Shown: one piece after another, positions 35,436 through 44,498 of the stretch
How the letters are laid out: the number at the start of each line of letters is the position of its first letter
How positions within the stretch are numbered: the stretch's first letter is position 1
Source of the DNA: Azophilus sp965200465
GTDB lineage: Bacteria > Pseudomonadota > Gammaproteobacteria > Pseudomonadales > Azotimanducaceae
Direction of reading: 5' to 3'
Length of the DNA: 64,000 nucleotides
Assembly (NCBI GenBank): GCA_965200465.1
Contig: OZ241358.1
Coordinates: 1,550,001-1,614,000 of the forward strand
Position numbers and translations under genes: made by a program
The notes under the pieces: generated by a model
Told to the model about the DNA's origin: nothing
The model's input: only the letters and a program-made list of their open reading frames with translations
The model's database searches: none

Positions 35436-35952
35436 GGCGACGCCCTTTGCCGACGGTCGTTCGGGGCCACCAGAAACGGCGGCACTCGCGGACCAGCAGG
35501 CGGCGCACCAAGGCGTTGGCGGCCTCGATGTCCGCCTTGGCTTCGGGGCGGAAGCGCTCCGCTCCGAAACAGCGTCCGGCGCCCCGGGAGAAGGCCGGCT
35601 GGCCGTACCGTCCGTCGAGATAGCAAAGCCAGTCCCCTTTCCATGCGCGAACGACGTCCCCGTGGCCTAGACCATGCACCGCCAGCCGCTTCAGTAGTTG
35701 ATTGGTCTCGTGCAGCCAAGCCTCCGGCGACAGCGCCTGGGCTTCGAGCTGAAGGGCCAAACGGCGATGCAGCGCCTTGGCGGCCCGAGCCGGGCGAAAA
35801 CGTCGCCAGCGCCGCCACAGGCGCAGGCCCCCCCAAACGAACAGAGCCGCCGCCGTTGCCGCCACCAGCCACCAACCGGGCGCCGGCGGCCACCAACCGG
35901 GCGCCGGCGGCGCATGAATGTCCCGCAATTGCTGCAGCAGCTCCGGCGTCAT
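35428..35952 (-). CDS. DUF4381 domain protein
   Basis: This 174-residue protein has one membrane helix near residue 30 (WWLVAATAAALFVWGGLRLW) followed by a basic stretch and a cytoplasmic helical domain (ALSPEAWLHETNQLLKRLAV). This matches the DUF4381 family, found only in MoxR-Bat clusters. Just before the helix, APGWWPPAPGWW reflects a 21-base tandem duplication (about 35868-35909). It is 12 bases after the DUF58 gene. Confidence 0.85.
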   Translation of the reverse strand: MTPELLQQLRDIHAPPAPGWWPPAPGWWLVAATAAALFVWGGLRLWRRWRRFRPARAAKALHRRLALQLEAQALSPEAWLHETNQLLKRLAVHGLGHGDVVRAWKGDWLCYLDGRYGQPAFSRGAGRCFGAERFRPEAKADIEAANALVRRLLVRECRRFWWPRTTVGKGRRHA

Positions 35953-35964
35953 GGGTGCGTTCCG

Positions 35965-36888
35965 CTAAAACTCTCGACCCGCCGCCCGCCCAAGGGTCTG
36001 CAGCAGCGCCCTGCTTGCGTCGTCGTCGGTCATGATGGAAACGTAGCGCACCGCCTCGGCGGCACACAGCCCGTCCAACGCCTGTTCGCGCTCCTCAAAG
36101 CGGTCGGCGTAGATCTTGCGCAGCTTGGCGCTGCCGCTGTGAAACTGGCCGTGCGCCGACCCGTCGGTGACGGCGTAGCTGTCGGCCGGCGGCAATTCCC
36201 GCTCCAGCCGGTCCGCGATGCGCACCAAGGTGAGGTCATTGTGCTTGGCCAAGGATTGCACGACGCGGCGCCAAGCGTCCAACGCGGTGGCGAAATCGGA
36301 GATCAGCAGCACTTGGAAACCGGTTCGCACCAGACGCTGCACCTGCATCAAGCCGTTGGCGTAGTGCGTTTCATCCAGCAAGCTGGTGCGCCGGCTCAAC
36401 GCTTGGTTCTCGGTGGCCAGATCCGAGAGCAGCCGAGTCACCGCCTTGACGTTGCGCAGCGGCTTGTGGACCCGGGTGCGCTCGTTGCCGATCACCAAGC
36501 CGCCCACCCGGTCGTGGTTGGCCAATGCGCTCCAAGCCGCGGTTGCGGCGCATTCGGCGGCGGCGACGGACTTAAGGCGCAACCGGCTGCCGAAGAACAG
36601 GCTTTGGCTCTGGTCCACCACCACCAAAACGGGGCGCTCCCGCTCCTCTCGAAACACCTTGGTGTGGGGCCTGTTCTTGCGGGCGGTGACGCGCCATTCG
36701 ATGGTGCGCACGTCGTCCCCCGGCTGGTAGAGGCGAACCTCCGAGAAATCCACCCCGCGCCCGCGCAGCCTGGACAGCCGCGCACCGGGCGGGTGGCCGC
36801 GGCGCAGCGGGGCCTGCCGCCGCGTTTCCGCACCGCGGTTGCGCAAGGCCAGGAGGTCGGCCAAATCCACGTAGGCGCCGGCAAGCAC
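35965..36888 (-). CDS. DUF58 domain protein
   Basis: This 307-residue cytoplasmic protein (GTG start at 36888) has the DUF58 signature RLYQPGDDVRTIEWRVTARK, then KVFREERERPVLVVVDQSQS, a VWA-like fold. Such proteins are encoded next to MoxR ATPases, which are thought to act on them or on the VWA proteins. The gap to moxR upstream is 338 bases, unlike the tight spacing downstream. Confidence 0.9.
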   Translation of the reverse strand: MLAGAYVDLADLLALRNRGAETRRQAPLRRGHPPGARLSRLRGRGVDFSEVRLYQPGDDVRTIEWRVTARKNRPHTKVFREERERPVLVVVDQSQSLFFGSRLRLKSVAAAECAATAAWSALANHDRVGGLVIGNERTRVHKPLRNVKAVTRLLSDLATENQALSRRTSLLDETHYANGLMQVQRLVRTGFQVLLISDFATALDAWRRVVQSLAKHNDLTLVRIADRLERELPPADSYAVTDGSAHGQFHSGSAKLRKIYADRFEEREQALDGLCAAEAVRYVSIMTDDDASRALLQTLGRAAGREF

Positions 36889-37226
36889 GGCTGAATTCAG
36901 GGCCGCTCAGCGCCGGCCAGCCCCGCCAAGCGCGCAAGCACCCGACCGCGGCCACTTGGGCGCGGCTGCGGAAGATGCTGGAAAACTCCGTTTAACATCT
37001 TGAAAGCAAAATGTTTTTTGAAGAAGGAAACGGCATGCCGAACGGGCCTTGAATTGGGGCCGGGGTCATTCCAAAGTCCGTCGGGGGCTTGTATTTCTCC
37101 CACCCAAGTGTTCTTTTTACGCCTTTGGAATACGGACATTCCCACCATCCGTGAATTTTCTCGGTTCATTTTAGATGTTCATCCCACTACATAAAGGTTA
37201 CGCACGACTTTGAGATGACCCTGAAA
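36889..37226 (-). other. 338-base AT-rich gap between moxR and the DUF58 gene
   Basis: No gene is seen. Most of it is lower in GC than its neighbours. It contains copy 1 of a dispersed repeat (37065-37170, minus) also found at 50657-50766. The stretch AACATCTTGAAAGCAAAATG near 36996-37015 is AT-rich but no clear promoter was recognised. Confidence 0.5.
37065..37170 (-). repeat. Dispersed repeat P, copy 1
   Basis: Read on the minus strand, these 106 bases align with 50657-50766: GAACCGRGAAAATYCACG, then a CCTTTGGAA/TTCCAAAGG hairpin region, and GACGGACTTTGGAATGA at the end. The hairpin's first arm is decayed in this copy. Both copies lie upstream of a gene in the same orientation (DUF58 here, a secreted protein there). 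Confidence 0.65.
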
Positions 37227-38213
37227 TTAGGGCACGGGCACTTGCCCGAGCAGCGCGTCCACGGCCAGGTCGGCGGTGACGCTCTTGGCTTGGGCTTCGT
37301 AGGACAGTATCAGCCGATGGCGCAGCACATCGTGGGCGACCTGCTGCACGTCGTCCGGCGTGACGAAATTGCGCCCGTCCAGCCAAGCCAAGGCGCGGCT
37401 GCACTGGTCGAGGGCGATGGTGCCCCGGGGACTGGCGCCGTACTCCACCCATTCGGCCAACTCGCCTTGCGGGCGGCGTGAAGCGAGGACCAAGGCGATG
37501 ATGTAGCGCTCCACGGGTTCGGCCATGTGCAGCGACACAATGGCGTCACGGGCGCTGAAGATGGCCGCCTCGTCGAGCAGCATTGGCGGCGCGGCGGGGC
37601 GCTCCCCTTGGCCGGCCTCTTGCCGAACCAATCGCAGGATGGCCCGCTCCGCGTCGCCCTCCGGGTAGCCGACGTTGACGTGCATCAGGAAGCGGTCCAA
37701 CTGCGCCTCCGGCAGGGCGTAGGTGCCTTCCTGCTCAATGGGGTTTTGCGTGGCCATCACCAGGAACAGCTCCGGCAAGGGAAAGGTCTCCCGGCCAAAG
37801 CTCACCTGATGCTCCGCCATGGCCTCCAGCAGGGCGGATTGCACCTTGGCGGGGGCGCGGTTGATCTCGTCGGCCAACAACAGGTTGTGGAAAACCGGCC
37901 CCCGCTGAAACTTGAAGGAGCCGTCTTCCGGGCGATAGACCTCGGTGCCGGTCACGTCGCTGGGCAGCAGGTCCGGCGTGAACTGAATGCGGTGGAAGTC
38001 CCCCTCAACGGCGCTGGCCAACTCCTTGATGGCTCGGGTCTTGGCCAGCCCCGGCGCACCCTCCACCAGCAGATGGCCGCCGCAGAGCATGGCCATGAGC
38101 AGACGCTGAATCAGCCTGTCCTGGCCGATGATGCGCTGCGCAAGCCAGTCCGCCGCGGCGCACACGCGGTCTTGGGCGGCTTCCTGCAGCGCTGGGGCTA
38201 AACTGCTGGTCAT
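37227..38213 (-). CDS. MoxR-family AAA+ ATPase
   Basis: This 328-residue ATPase has Walker A GAPGLAKT (52-59), Walker B LLLADEINRAPAKVQSALLE, sensor MATQNPIEQEGTYALPEAQ with the arginine finger in LDRFLM, and the MoxR lid domain at the end. MoxR proteins act as chaperone-like remodelers for VWA partners, here probably BatA and BatB. It is the first gene of the cluster read on the minus strand. Confidence 0.94.
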   Translation of the reverse strand: MTSSLAPALQEAAQDRVCAAADWLAQRIIGQDRLIQRLLMAMLCGGHLLVEGAPGLAKTRAIKELASAVEGDFHRIQFTPDLLPSDVTGTEVYRPEDGSFKFQRGPVFHNLLLADEINRAPAKVQSALLEAMAEHQVSFGRETFPLPELFLVMATQNPIEQEGTYALPEAQLDRFLMHVNVGYPEGDAERAILRLVRQEAGQGERPAAPPMLLDEAAIFSARDAIVSLHMAEPVERYIIALVLASRRPQGELAEWVEYGASPRGTIALDQCSRALAWLDGRNFVTPDDVQQVAHDVLRHRLILSYEAQAKSVTADLAVDALLGQVPVP

Positions 38214-38530
38214 GGAACGCTCTCAATGCGCCTAGGCGAAGCGGAACGCCATTTTACGTTTGCGCCGGAAAACTCCAAGCCCCCCCAAAAGTCTGCTGAA
38301 AAACCAAATGTCATAGGGCCGAAGAGATGCGAAACAGGCGTTTCTGGGGGCAGAATGGGCCTTTTCCTCCCCGTTTTCTGGGTTTTCGGCGGCTCCAAGG
38401 CCCGTCGGCAGCGGACCAGGCGATCCTTATCCGGGGATTGGGGGGCTCCAAGCCCGGATGCGGCAACGGCGCATTGACAAGGGCGCCGCCTGCGCCTAGC
38501 ATTCGCCTTTTCCCGATGCATCGTCGCCGT
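38214..38530. other. Intergenic stretch between moxR and tRNA-Ala with MITE fragment
   Basis: No gene is recognised in these 317 bases. Around 38398-38443 (+) the last 45 bases or so of the MITE-like repeat are present (GTCGGCAG, GCGATCCTTATCCGGGGATT, GGGG), but the left part of the element is not seen. The remaining bases give no clear signal. Confidence 0.5.
38398..38443 (+). repeat. MITE-like repeat, truncated copy C
   Basis: GCGATCCTTATCCGGGGATT followed by GGGG matches the right end of copy B (53111-53135); the preceding GTCGGCAGCGGACCAG resembles GACGGCAGCGAGCCAA there. Only the right end is present. Confidence 0.6.
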
Positions 38531-38606
<76 letters not shown>

Positions 38607-38625
38607 TACGCTGGCCGCGCCTTGG

Positions 38626-39771
38626 CTAGCGCATCAGCCGAAAAGCGCTGCGCACCTCGTCAATGAACAGTTCCGGCTGCTCGAAGGCGGCGAAGTGGCC
38701 GCCCCGGTCCAGTTCGTTCCAGTGCAGGATGTTGGCGTAGCGCTGCTCAGCCCAGGAGCGGGGCGCCGGCAACACCTCCTTGGGAAAGATGCTGCAGCCG
38801 GTGGGCAGATGCACCTTCAGGCCGTCGTCGGCGAACGCCTTGCCGAAGCTCTCCCAGTAGAGGCGCGCCGAGGATGCGCCGGAAGCCGTCAACCAGTAGA
38901 TCATGATGTTGTCGATGAGTTCGTCCCGGCTTAGGGCGTTTTCCGGATGGCCTTGGCAATCGGTCCAAGCCCAGAACTTCTCCAGAATCCACATCGCTTG
39001 GCCGGCCGGCGAGTCGACCAGCGCGTAGCCTAGGGTCTGCGGCCGGGTGCTCTGTTGCTTGGAGTAGCCCGAATCCCATTCCTGATAGTGGCGGAGGGCT
39101 TCCAGAGCGGCTTGCTCTCTTTCGCTGGGCTTGGCCAGCGCTTCCTGCGTGGGTCGGGCGAGGGGCATGTTGAGGTGAATGCCGGCGCAATGGCCGAGAT
39201 TTTGGGCGCCGATGGCGGTGGTGACGACCGCGCCCCAATCGCCTCCCTGGGCGAAATAGCGGTCATGGCCTAGGCGCAGCATCAGCTTGTCCCAAACTTC
39301 GGCGATGCGCTCCACGCCCCAGCCGGCCTTCGCCGGCTTGTCGGAGAAGCCGTAGCCCGGCAGGGACGGGCAGATGACGTGAAAGGCGTCGGCGGCGTCG
39401 CCTCCGTGGGCGGCTGGGTTGGTCAGGGGTTCGATGATCTTGTGGAATTCGACCACCGAGCCGGGCCAGCCGTGGGTGATGAGCAGCGGCCAAGCGCCGG
39501 GGGCTTCGCTGCGCGCATGGATGAAGTGGATGCCAAGCCCGTCAATGGTGGTCTTGAATTGCGGAAAGCGGTTCAGCCGCGCTTGGCGACTGGGCCAGTC
39601 GTAACCCTCGGCCCAATAGCGGCAGAACTCCTTGGCGTAGGCTAGGGGCACGCCTTGGCTCCAGTCGTTGGGAGTTTCGGCCTCCGGCCAGCGGGTGCGC
39701 CCCAAGCGCTCCCTCAGCTCCTCCAAGTCTTTTGGCGACGCATTGATGGCGAAGGATTGAATCTCGGTCAT
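38626..39771 (-). CDS. Epoxide hydrolase (EHN domain, alpha/beta hydrolase)
   Basis: This 381-residue protein (ATG 39771) starts with an EHN domain (FAINASPKDLEELRERLGRT) and continues as an alpha/beta hydrolase: oxyanion motif HGWPGS at about 100, the nucleophile D178 in AQGGDWGAVVTT, and the catalytic His in DRGGHFAAFEQPE near the end. It is predicted to open epoxides to diols; the substrate is unknown. The length matches bacterial EHN-type hydrolases. A longer frame upstream has no similarity. Confidence 0.92.
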   Translation of the reverse strand: MTEIQSFAINASPKDLEELRERLGRTRWPEAETPNDWSQGVPLAYAKEFCRYWAEGYDWPSRQARLNRFPQFKTTIDGLGIHFIHARSEAPGAWPLLITHGWPGSVVEFHKIIEPLTNPAAHGGDAADAFHVICPSLPGYGFSDKPAKAGWGVERIAEVWDKLMLRLGHDRYFAQGGDWGAVVTTAIGAQNLGHCAGIHLNMPLARPTQEALAKPSEREQAALEALRHYQEWDSGYSKQQSTRPQTLGYALVDSPAGQAMWILEKFWAWTDCQGHPENALSRDELIDNIMIYWLTASGASSARLYWESFGKAFADDGLKVHLPTGCSIFPKEVLPAPRSWAEQRYANILHWNELDRGGHFAAFEQPELFIDEVRSAFRLMR

Positions 39772-40068
39772 TGGCCTCTCCTTGGCTGCTGTCGCCGCCG
39801 ACCGGCGGCGCTGGGGCGAGTCAGTGTAATGGAAGACGACCGGCAATGGCGGCCAAGGCGCGCGCCGTCACCCATGAACCACAGGGTCAATGTCTTGCAG
39901 GCCGTGCGGAGAAACGCTCTGTTCCTATGTGGCGCCGGAGCGGACAATGGGCGGCATGGACGGGAACCATGCACCGAGCCGGATGCGTTCCGGCGCGTTC
40001 GGGCCGACGGTGCCCCAATTCGGAGGTTGCCGGCGGAGGCGAACGGCGGCCGGGGAGGGGACGGCGAC

Positions 40069-40413
40069 ATGAACGGTGCGCAACTGATGGAACGGCACAG
40101 GCCGGAGCTGCTCGGCATTCTGCGGGGCGCTTCCCCAGCCTTGCAGGGCAACCGCCGGGTGGCCGCCTTCCTCAGCCAAGTGCTTGACGACGAGGAGGCG
40201 GTGGAGCTGATGCCGCCGCGCCGCCCGCCGCTGCCGGGGGAGGAGGCGTTTTGGTGGTGCATCGAGCAACTGCTCCTGCTGGGCGACATCGCCAGACCGG
40301 CCGACGACCCCTATTTGCTGATGCTGCTCGAAGATCTAAAGTCCTTCGCCGACCGGGTGGAGCTTTGCCAGCCCTTGCCGCCAGGCTACCGCTTGGATTG
40401 GCTGGGCGACTGA
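40069..40413 (+). CDS. Hypothetical protein, 114 residues
   Basis: The frame from ATG 40069 follows a strong purine block (GGGGAGGGG) at about 8 bases. The product (MNGAQLMERHRPELLGILRG to LPPGYRLDWLGD) is mostly helical, with no membrane segment or signal peptide, and contains an unusual PPRRPPLPGEEAFWWCIEQL segment. I do not recognise a family. It lies between the divergent epoxide hydrolase and a GST gene on the same strand. Confidence 0.55.
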   Translation: MNGAQLMERHRPELLGILRGASPALQGNRRVAAFLSQVLDDEEAVELMPPRRPPLPGEEAFWWCIEQLLLLGDIARPADDPYLLMLLEDLKSFADRVELCQPLPPGYRLDWLGD

Positions 40414-40542
40414 AGGGCGGGCATTGAGCTTGCAGCCCCCCTTGGTGCAATATGCGGCCTGCAATGTGCGGCTTGGCCGCTGCGGAATCATCCTAGGCGG
40501 CGCCAGTGGGCTGGGGCGGCCCCGAAAACGGAGGAGCATTTG

Positions 40543-41178
40543 ATGAAACTTTATGACTGCCGCTTGGCGCCCAATCCGCGCCGGGTGCGCATCTTCATGG
40601 CGGAGAAGGGCGTTGCCTGCGAGAAGATTGAAATCGGCGTCGTCAAGGGCGAGAACCTGCACGAGGACTATTTGGCCGTGAACCCCCGCGGGCTGGTGCC
40701 GACCCTGGTGCTCGACGACGGCACGGTGATCGATGAATCCCCGGCGATATGCCGCTACTTGGAGGAAACCCATCCAACGCCCCCGCTCATGGGAACGGAC
40801 CCGGTAAGCAAGGCTCTGATCGCCGCCCGGGAGCGCCACATGGAGTTTGACGGCATGTGGGCCGCCGCCGAGGTGTTCCGCAACACCTATCCGGGCTTCG
40901 CCAAGCGGGGCGTTCCGGGGTTTGGCGGCGGGATGGAGGCCATTCCGGCGCTGGCGCAGCGAGGCGCCGTCCGCTTGCAGGTCTTCTACGACCGCCTGAA
41001 CGGAGCCTTGGGCGCTTGCGAGTTCGTGGCGGGGGACGCCTTCAGCATCGCCGACATCACCGCACTGTGCGCGGTGGACTTCATCGTCAGCGCCGCCAGA
41101 ACGCCCATTCCCGACGGCTGCGGGAACATCAAGCGTTGGCACGAGGCGGTCTCGGCGCGTCCGAGCGCAAGCGCCTGA
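40543..41178 (+). CDS. Glutathione S-transferase family protein
   Basis: This 211-residue protein begins at ATG 40543 behind GGAGGAG. The N-terminal thioredoxin fold shows KLYDCRLAPNPRRVRIFMAE, the cis-Pro region NPRGLVPTLVLDDG and the glutathione gamma-Glu contact DESPAICRYLEET. The all-helical C-terminal domain ends with GDAFSIADITALCAVDF (N-capping box). It would conjugate glutathione to electrophiles; with the epoxide hydrolase nearby a detoxification role is possible but unproven. Confidence 0.92.
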   Translation: MKLYDCRLAPNPRRVRIFMAEKGVACEKIEIGVVKGENLHEDYLAVNPRGLVPTLVLDDGTVIDESPAICRYLEETHPTPPLMGTDPVSKALIAARERHMEFDGMWAAAEVFRNTYPGFAKRGVPGFGGGMEAIPALAQRGAVRLQVFYDRLNGALGACEFVAGDAFSIADITALCAVDFIVSAARTPIPDGCGNIKRWHEAVSARPSASA

Positions 41179-41486
41179 TGGCGGGCGGGCGCACTCGCTG
41201 CGTTCTGCGCCTTAGCGGGAAATTCCGCTAGGTTGGCGCCGGCGGGAGCAGGCGCCATGCCGAGCTTGGGCGGTTTTTTGTCATTATGTGCTTGATTTTC
41301 TCCAAAATGCTTTCATAATGCTTCGGTTTTTTCTCGTTCCTGAAACAGATTGGCTGTGCGTTGCGGTGAAATTCGTTTAGAATTCCGCCAGCGTCGGAGT
41401 TCGAGGTTGAACTCTGAGGGCGCCGTTTACGCCTTGGGGCAGGGAATCCCAGTCTTAGCGGATTAGGCAAGCGGATTAAGCAAAGA
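41179..41486. other. Intergenic region upstream of the sphingolipid cluster
   Basis: No gene is seen in 308 bases. The first part has inverted repeats (AGCGGGAAATTCCGCT; GGCGCC...GGCGCC around 41234-41257) followed by a TTTTTT run at 41274-41279, which may end the GST transcript. The middle is AT-rich. TAGAAT near 41378 could be a -10 box for the cluster, without a good -35. Confidence 0.35.
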
Positions 41487-43271
41487 GTGGCGGATTTAGT
41501 TTCAACCCCGACCGGCATTGGCATGCCGCGTCGTGCTACGGGTCGCTTTGCAGGCTTGGTTGCCGCGTTGGAGTTCGCCGCGCAGTGGCCAACCGGATGC
41601 AACTTCTACGACGGTTCCGGGCGCCTAACCCATGTGCTGCCCTACGCTTTGCTGCGCGACCAAGCCATGTCCACCGCCCGTCGCCTCAGCAGCTTGAATT
41701 TGCCCCGTTGCGCCCGGGTCGCCATCATCGCCGACACCACGCCTCTTTTCCATCGTTTCTTCTTTGCCTGCCAGTACGCCGGGTTGATTCCAGTGCCCAT
41801 ACCGGCTGGGCTGCAAATGGGCGGCGGCGACGCCTATGTGGGCCAGATTCGCCGCATGATGAAAAGCAGCGGCGCGTCGGTGGCCATCGCCCCGGAAGGC
41901 TTTGTTAATTTGCTTGATCAGGCGGCGGCGCCCCTGTCAATGAACTTCGTCGGCGGCGCGGAGTATTTTGACGCCCTGCCGGAATCCTCCAAGCCTCTGC
42001 GCCCCTTGGCGGGGGATGAGTCGGCCTACCTGCAGTACACCTCCGGCAGCACTCGGTTTCCTCGGGGCGTGGAGATGTCGCAAGCGGCGGTGCTGTCCAA
42101 CTTGCGCGAAATAACCGAGGTGGGCGCAAAGATGAGGGATGACGACCGGCTCGTTTCCTGGCTGCCCTTCTACCACGACATGGGCTTGGTCGGTTTCGTG
42201 CTCGTTCCCCTGATGCGGGCCTTGTCCGTGGACTACTTAAGCCCGCGCACCTTCGCCATGCGCCCGCGACTGTGGCTCAAGCTCATTTCGGAGAACGGAG
42301 GCACGGTTTCCTCAAGCCCACCGTCCGGCTACGGCCTTTGCGCGGCGCGGCTGCGCTCTTTGGACCACGAACGCTATGACCTTTCCCATTGGCGGGTGGC
42401 CTGCGTCGGCGCCGAGCGAATCAATCCCCGTTTGCTGGAGCGGTTCAGCAGCGTGCTGGCGCCGTCCGGGTTCAACCCCAAGGCCTTTGTGGCCTGCTAC
42501 GGCATGGCGGAATGCGGCTTGGCCATCAGCTTCGCACCCTTGGACCAAGGCGTTGACGTGGATTTGGTGGACAAGGAGCTGGTGGCCGTCTCAGGGCGGG
42601 CCAAGCAGGTCAACGGCGCTGCTTTCCCAAGCCGGGAAGTCCTTGGCTTGGTCGATTGCGGCGCGGTGATGCCCAGCTACGAATTCCGCATTTGCGACGA
42701 ACTCGGCAATGAACTCGACGAGCGGCAATGCGGCCGCATTTTGGTGCGTGGGCCAAGCGTCATGCGCGGCTACTTCAACGACCCGGAGGCCACCGCCGAA
42801 GTGCTTGACGACTCCGGCTGGCTGGACACGGGAGACATCGGCTATAGGCGCGGCCGCCATCTAGTCGTAACCGCCCGCAGCCGGGACGTCATCATCGTCA
42901 ATGGGCGCAACATCTGGCCGCAGGACTTGGAGCAGTTGGCGGAAACCGCTCCGGGGGTGCGCACCGGCACCACCACGGCCTTTGAAGTGACGCGCCCGAA
43001 CGGGGAGCCCCTGGTGGTTCTGGTGATCGAGGCCAAACGCGCCGACCAGGACCTGCCCAAGCGCATAGAGGCGCTGATGCGGGAGCACTTCGGCATTTCC
43101 TGCCACATTGACATCGTGCCGCCGCGCACCCTGCCGCGCACCTCTTCCGGCAAGCTTTCGCGCATCACCGCCTGCAAAGGATTCCTAGCCCGCACCCAAT
43201 GGGACGAGAACGACCGTCCGGCGCCCTTGCCGGAATGGCCTAGCGACAGCGCCCAATTGGCCGTTGGCTGA
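41487..43271 (+). CDS. aasR: Acyl-AMP ligase / acyl-ACP synthetase of the ceramide cluster (AasR-like)
   Basis: This 594-residue ANL-superfamily enzyme would activate a fatty acid as acyl-AMP and load it on the ACP encoded downstream. Seen are the P-loop QYTSGSTRFPRGVEMS, the motif VACYGMAECGLAISFAP, SGWLDTGDIGYRR and the C-terminal lysine region TLPRTSSGKLSRITACKGFL. The start is GTG 41487; ATG 41523 (MPRRATGRFAG) is an alternative. It is the first gene of four with the same order as Caulobacter aasR-cerR-acpR-spt. Its FAAL-like character would also fit a polyketide role, but the neighbours argue for lipid synthesis. Confidence 0.85.
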   Translation: MADLVSTPTGIGMPRRATGRFAGLVAALEFAAQWPTGCNFYDGSGRLTHVLPYALLRDQAMSTARRLSSLNLPRCARVAIIADTTPLFHRFFFACQYAGLIPVPIPAGLQMGGGDAYVGQIRRMMKSSGASVAIAPEGFVNLLDQAAAPLSMNFVGGAEYFDALPESSKPLRPLAGDESAYLQYTSGSTRFPRGVEMSQAAVLSNLREITEVGAKMRDDDRLVSWLPFYHDMGLVGFVLVPLMRALSVDYLSPRTFAMRPRLWLKLISENGGTVSSSPPSGYGLCAARLRSLDHERYDLSHWRVACVGAERINPRLLERFSSVLAPSGFNPKAFVACYGMAECGLAISFAPLDQGVDVDLVDKELVAVSGRAKQVNGAAFPSREVLGLVDCGAVMPSYEFRICDELGNELDERQCGRILVRGPSVMRGYFNDPEATAEVLDDSGWLDTGDIGYRRGRHLVVTARSRDVIIVNGRNIWPQDLEQLAETAPGVRTGTTTAFEVTRPNGEPLVVLVIEAKRADQDLPKRIEALMREHFGISCHIDIVPPRTLPRTSSGKLSRITACKGFLARTQWDENDRPAPLPEWPSDSAQLAVG

Positions 43272-44268
43272 GGCCGGGGGGGCGGCGGCCCCGCGGGGTT
43301 GCGGTGCCAGCCCGCAAACCGTCGCCATCACCGGCCTCAACGGCTTCATCGGCCGCCGCCTTGCCCCCCGGTTAGCCGCCGCGGGCTTTGCGGTAAGGGC
43401 CATTCTCAGACGCCCGGTGCCTGACCTCGCCCGTTCCATAGCCTTCCCTATGGGGTCCCCTCCCATTGAGGCCCCGCCCATGGAGTCCCGCATCCTTAGT
43501 TTGAGCGACCGTGCCGGCGTTGAGGCGGCGCTTGCCGGCGTTGACGCGGCCATTCATCTCGCTGGCGCGGTGCGCGGCCGGCGAGCGGCGGACTTTTGGC
43601 CGGCCAATGTTGAAGCCGTGGTCAACCTTGCCGAAGCCGCCGCCCGGCAGCCGCACCCGCCGGCGTTCCTCCTAGTCTCCTCCCTCGCGGCCTCACAGCC
43701 GCAACTGTCGGACTACGCGGCCAGCAAGAGCGCCGGGGAGCGGGCGCTGCAGGCCTATCCGCACTTGGATTGGACCATCATTCGCCCACCAGCGGTTTAC
43801 GGGCCGGGCGACGTCGAGCTCATGCCCATGCTCCGCTTGATGCGGCGCGGGCTGACCCTGGTGCCGGGCAATCCGCGCCAACGTTTGGCCTTTCTGCATG
43901 TTGACGACTTGGCGGCGGCGATTCTTTGCTGGCTGCAAGACCCAGCCCGCTGCCGCCAAGGCCAGTTCAGCATCGACGACGGAGCGCCGGGCGGCTACGA
44001 TTGGCGGGCCATTCGCGCCGCGGCCGGCGGCTCAGGCAAGCCTGTTCTGGTGATTCCTCCCATCGCCCTTAGGCTGGCGGCCCGTCTGAACCTGCTGCTG
44101 TCTCGAATGTCGGGCCGCGCACCCATGTTGACGCCGGGCAAGGTTCGGGAGTTGCTGCACGAACGCTGGTCGGCCGACGACGGCGGCTATGGCTTGGTGA
44201 CTGGCTGGCGACCTCGGTATGATCTGGCCAGCGGTTTGCGGCACACCTTTGACGGGGCAACGAAATGA
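43264..44268 (+). CDS. cerR: NAD(P)-dependent SDR reductase of the ceramide cluster (CerR-like)
   Basis: This 334-residue extended SDR has the nucleotide-binding motif VAITGLNGFIGRRLAP (residues 20-35), then FLLVSSLAAS and the catalytic YAASKSAGE. It resembles NDP-sugar epimerases; in the Caulobacter locus the equivalent gene makes the reductase for the keto long-chain base or ceramide. The TTG start at 43264 overlaps the previous gene by 8 bases, and its end overlaps the ACP gene by 4. Function assigned from context. Confidence 0.82.
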   Translation: MAEAGGAAAPRGCGASPQTVAITGLNGFIGRRLAPRLAAAGFAVRAILRRPVPDLARSIAFPMGSPPIEAPPMESRILSLSDRAGVEAALAGVDAAIHLAGAVRGRRAADFWPANVEAVVNLAEAAARQPHPPAFLLVSSLAASQPQLSDYAASKSAGERALQAYPHLDWTIIRPPAVYGPGDVELMPMLRLMRRGLTLVPGNPRQRLAFLHVDDLAAAILCWLQDPARCRQGQFSIDDGAPGGYDWRAIRAAAGGSGKPVLVIPPIALRLAARLNLLLSRMSGRAPMLTPGKVRELLHERWSADDGGYGLVTGWRPRYDLASGLRHTFDGATK

Positions 44269-44498
44269 ACCCAGTGGAGTTGAAATTGCGCGATTTGCTG
44301 GCGACGGTGACGCCCCTGCCGGCGGACTTTTCGCCGCAGACGGACCTGCTGGAGTCCATGGCCCTGGAATCGGCGCAGATCATGGAGTTCGTCATGGAGG
44401 TGGAGGACCACTTCGAGATCGTCATCGAACAGGAAGAGCTGGCGAGCGTCCGCAACGTCGCCCAGTTGGCCGACATCGTTCGCCGGATGACCGCATGA
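44265..44498 (+). CDS. acpR: Dedicated acyl carrier protein (AcpR-like)
   Basis: This 77-residue acidic protein is an acyl carrier. The phosphopantetheine serine is S36 in MALESAQIMEFVMEV, here in an E-S context in place of the usual D-S-L. It starts 4 bases before the end of the reductase gene and overlaps spt by 4 bases. It would present the fatty acyl group to the palmitoyltransferase-like enzyme encoded next. Confidence 0.88.
   Translation: MNPVELKLRDLLATVTPLPADFSPQTDLLESMALESAQIMEFVMEVEDHFEIVIEQEELASVRNVAQLADIVRRMTA

Noticed and set aside
41234..41279. GC-rich inverted repeat followed by TTTTTT as a terminator after the GST gene
   Set aside because: The T run is 16 bases beyond the stem, so it is not a typical intrinsic terminator; kept only as a remark in the intergenic entry.
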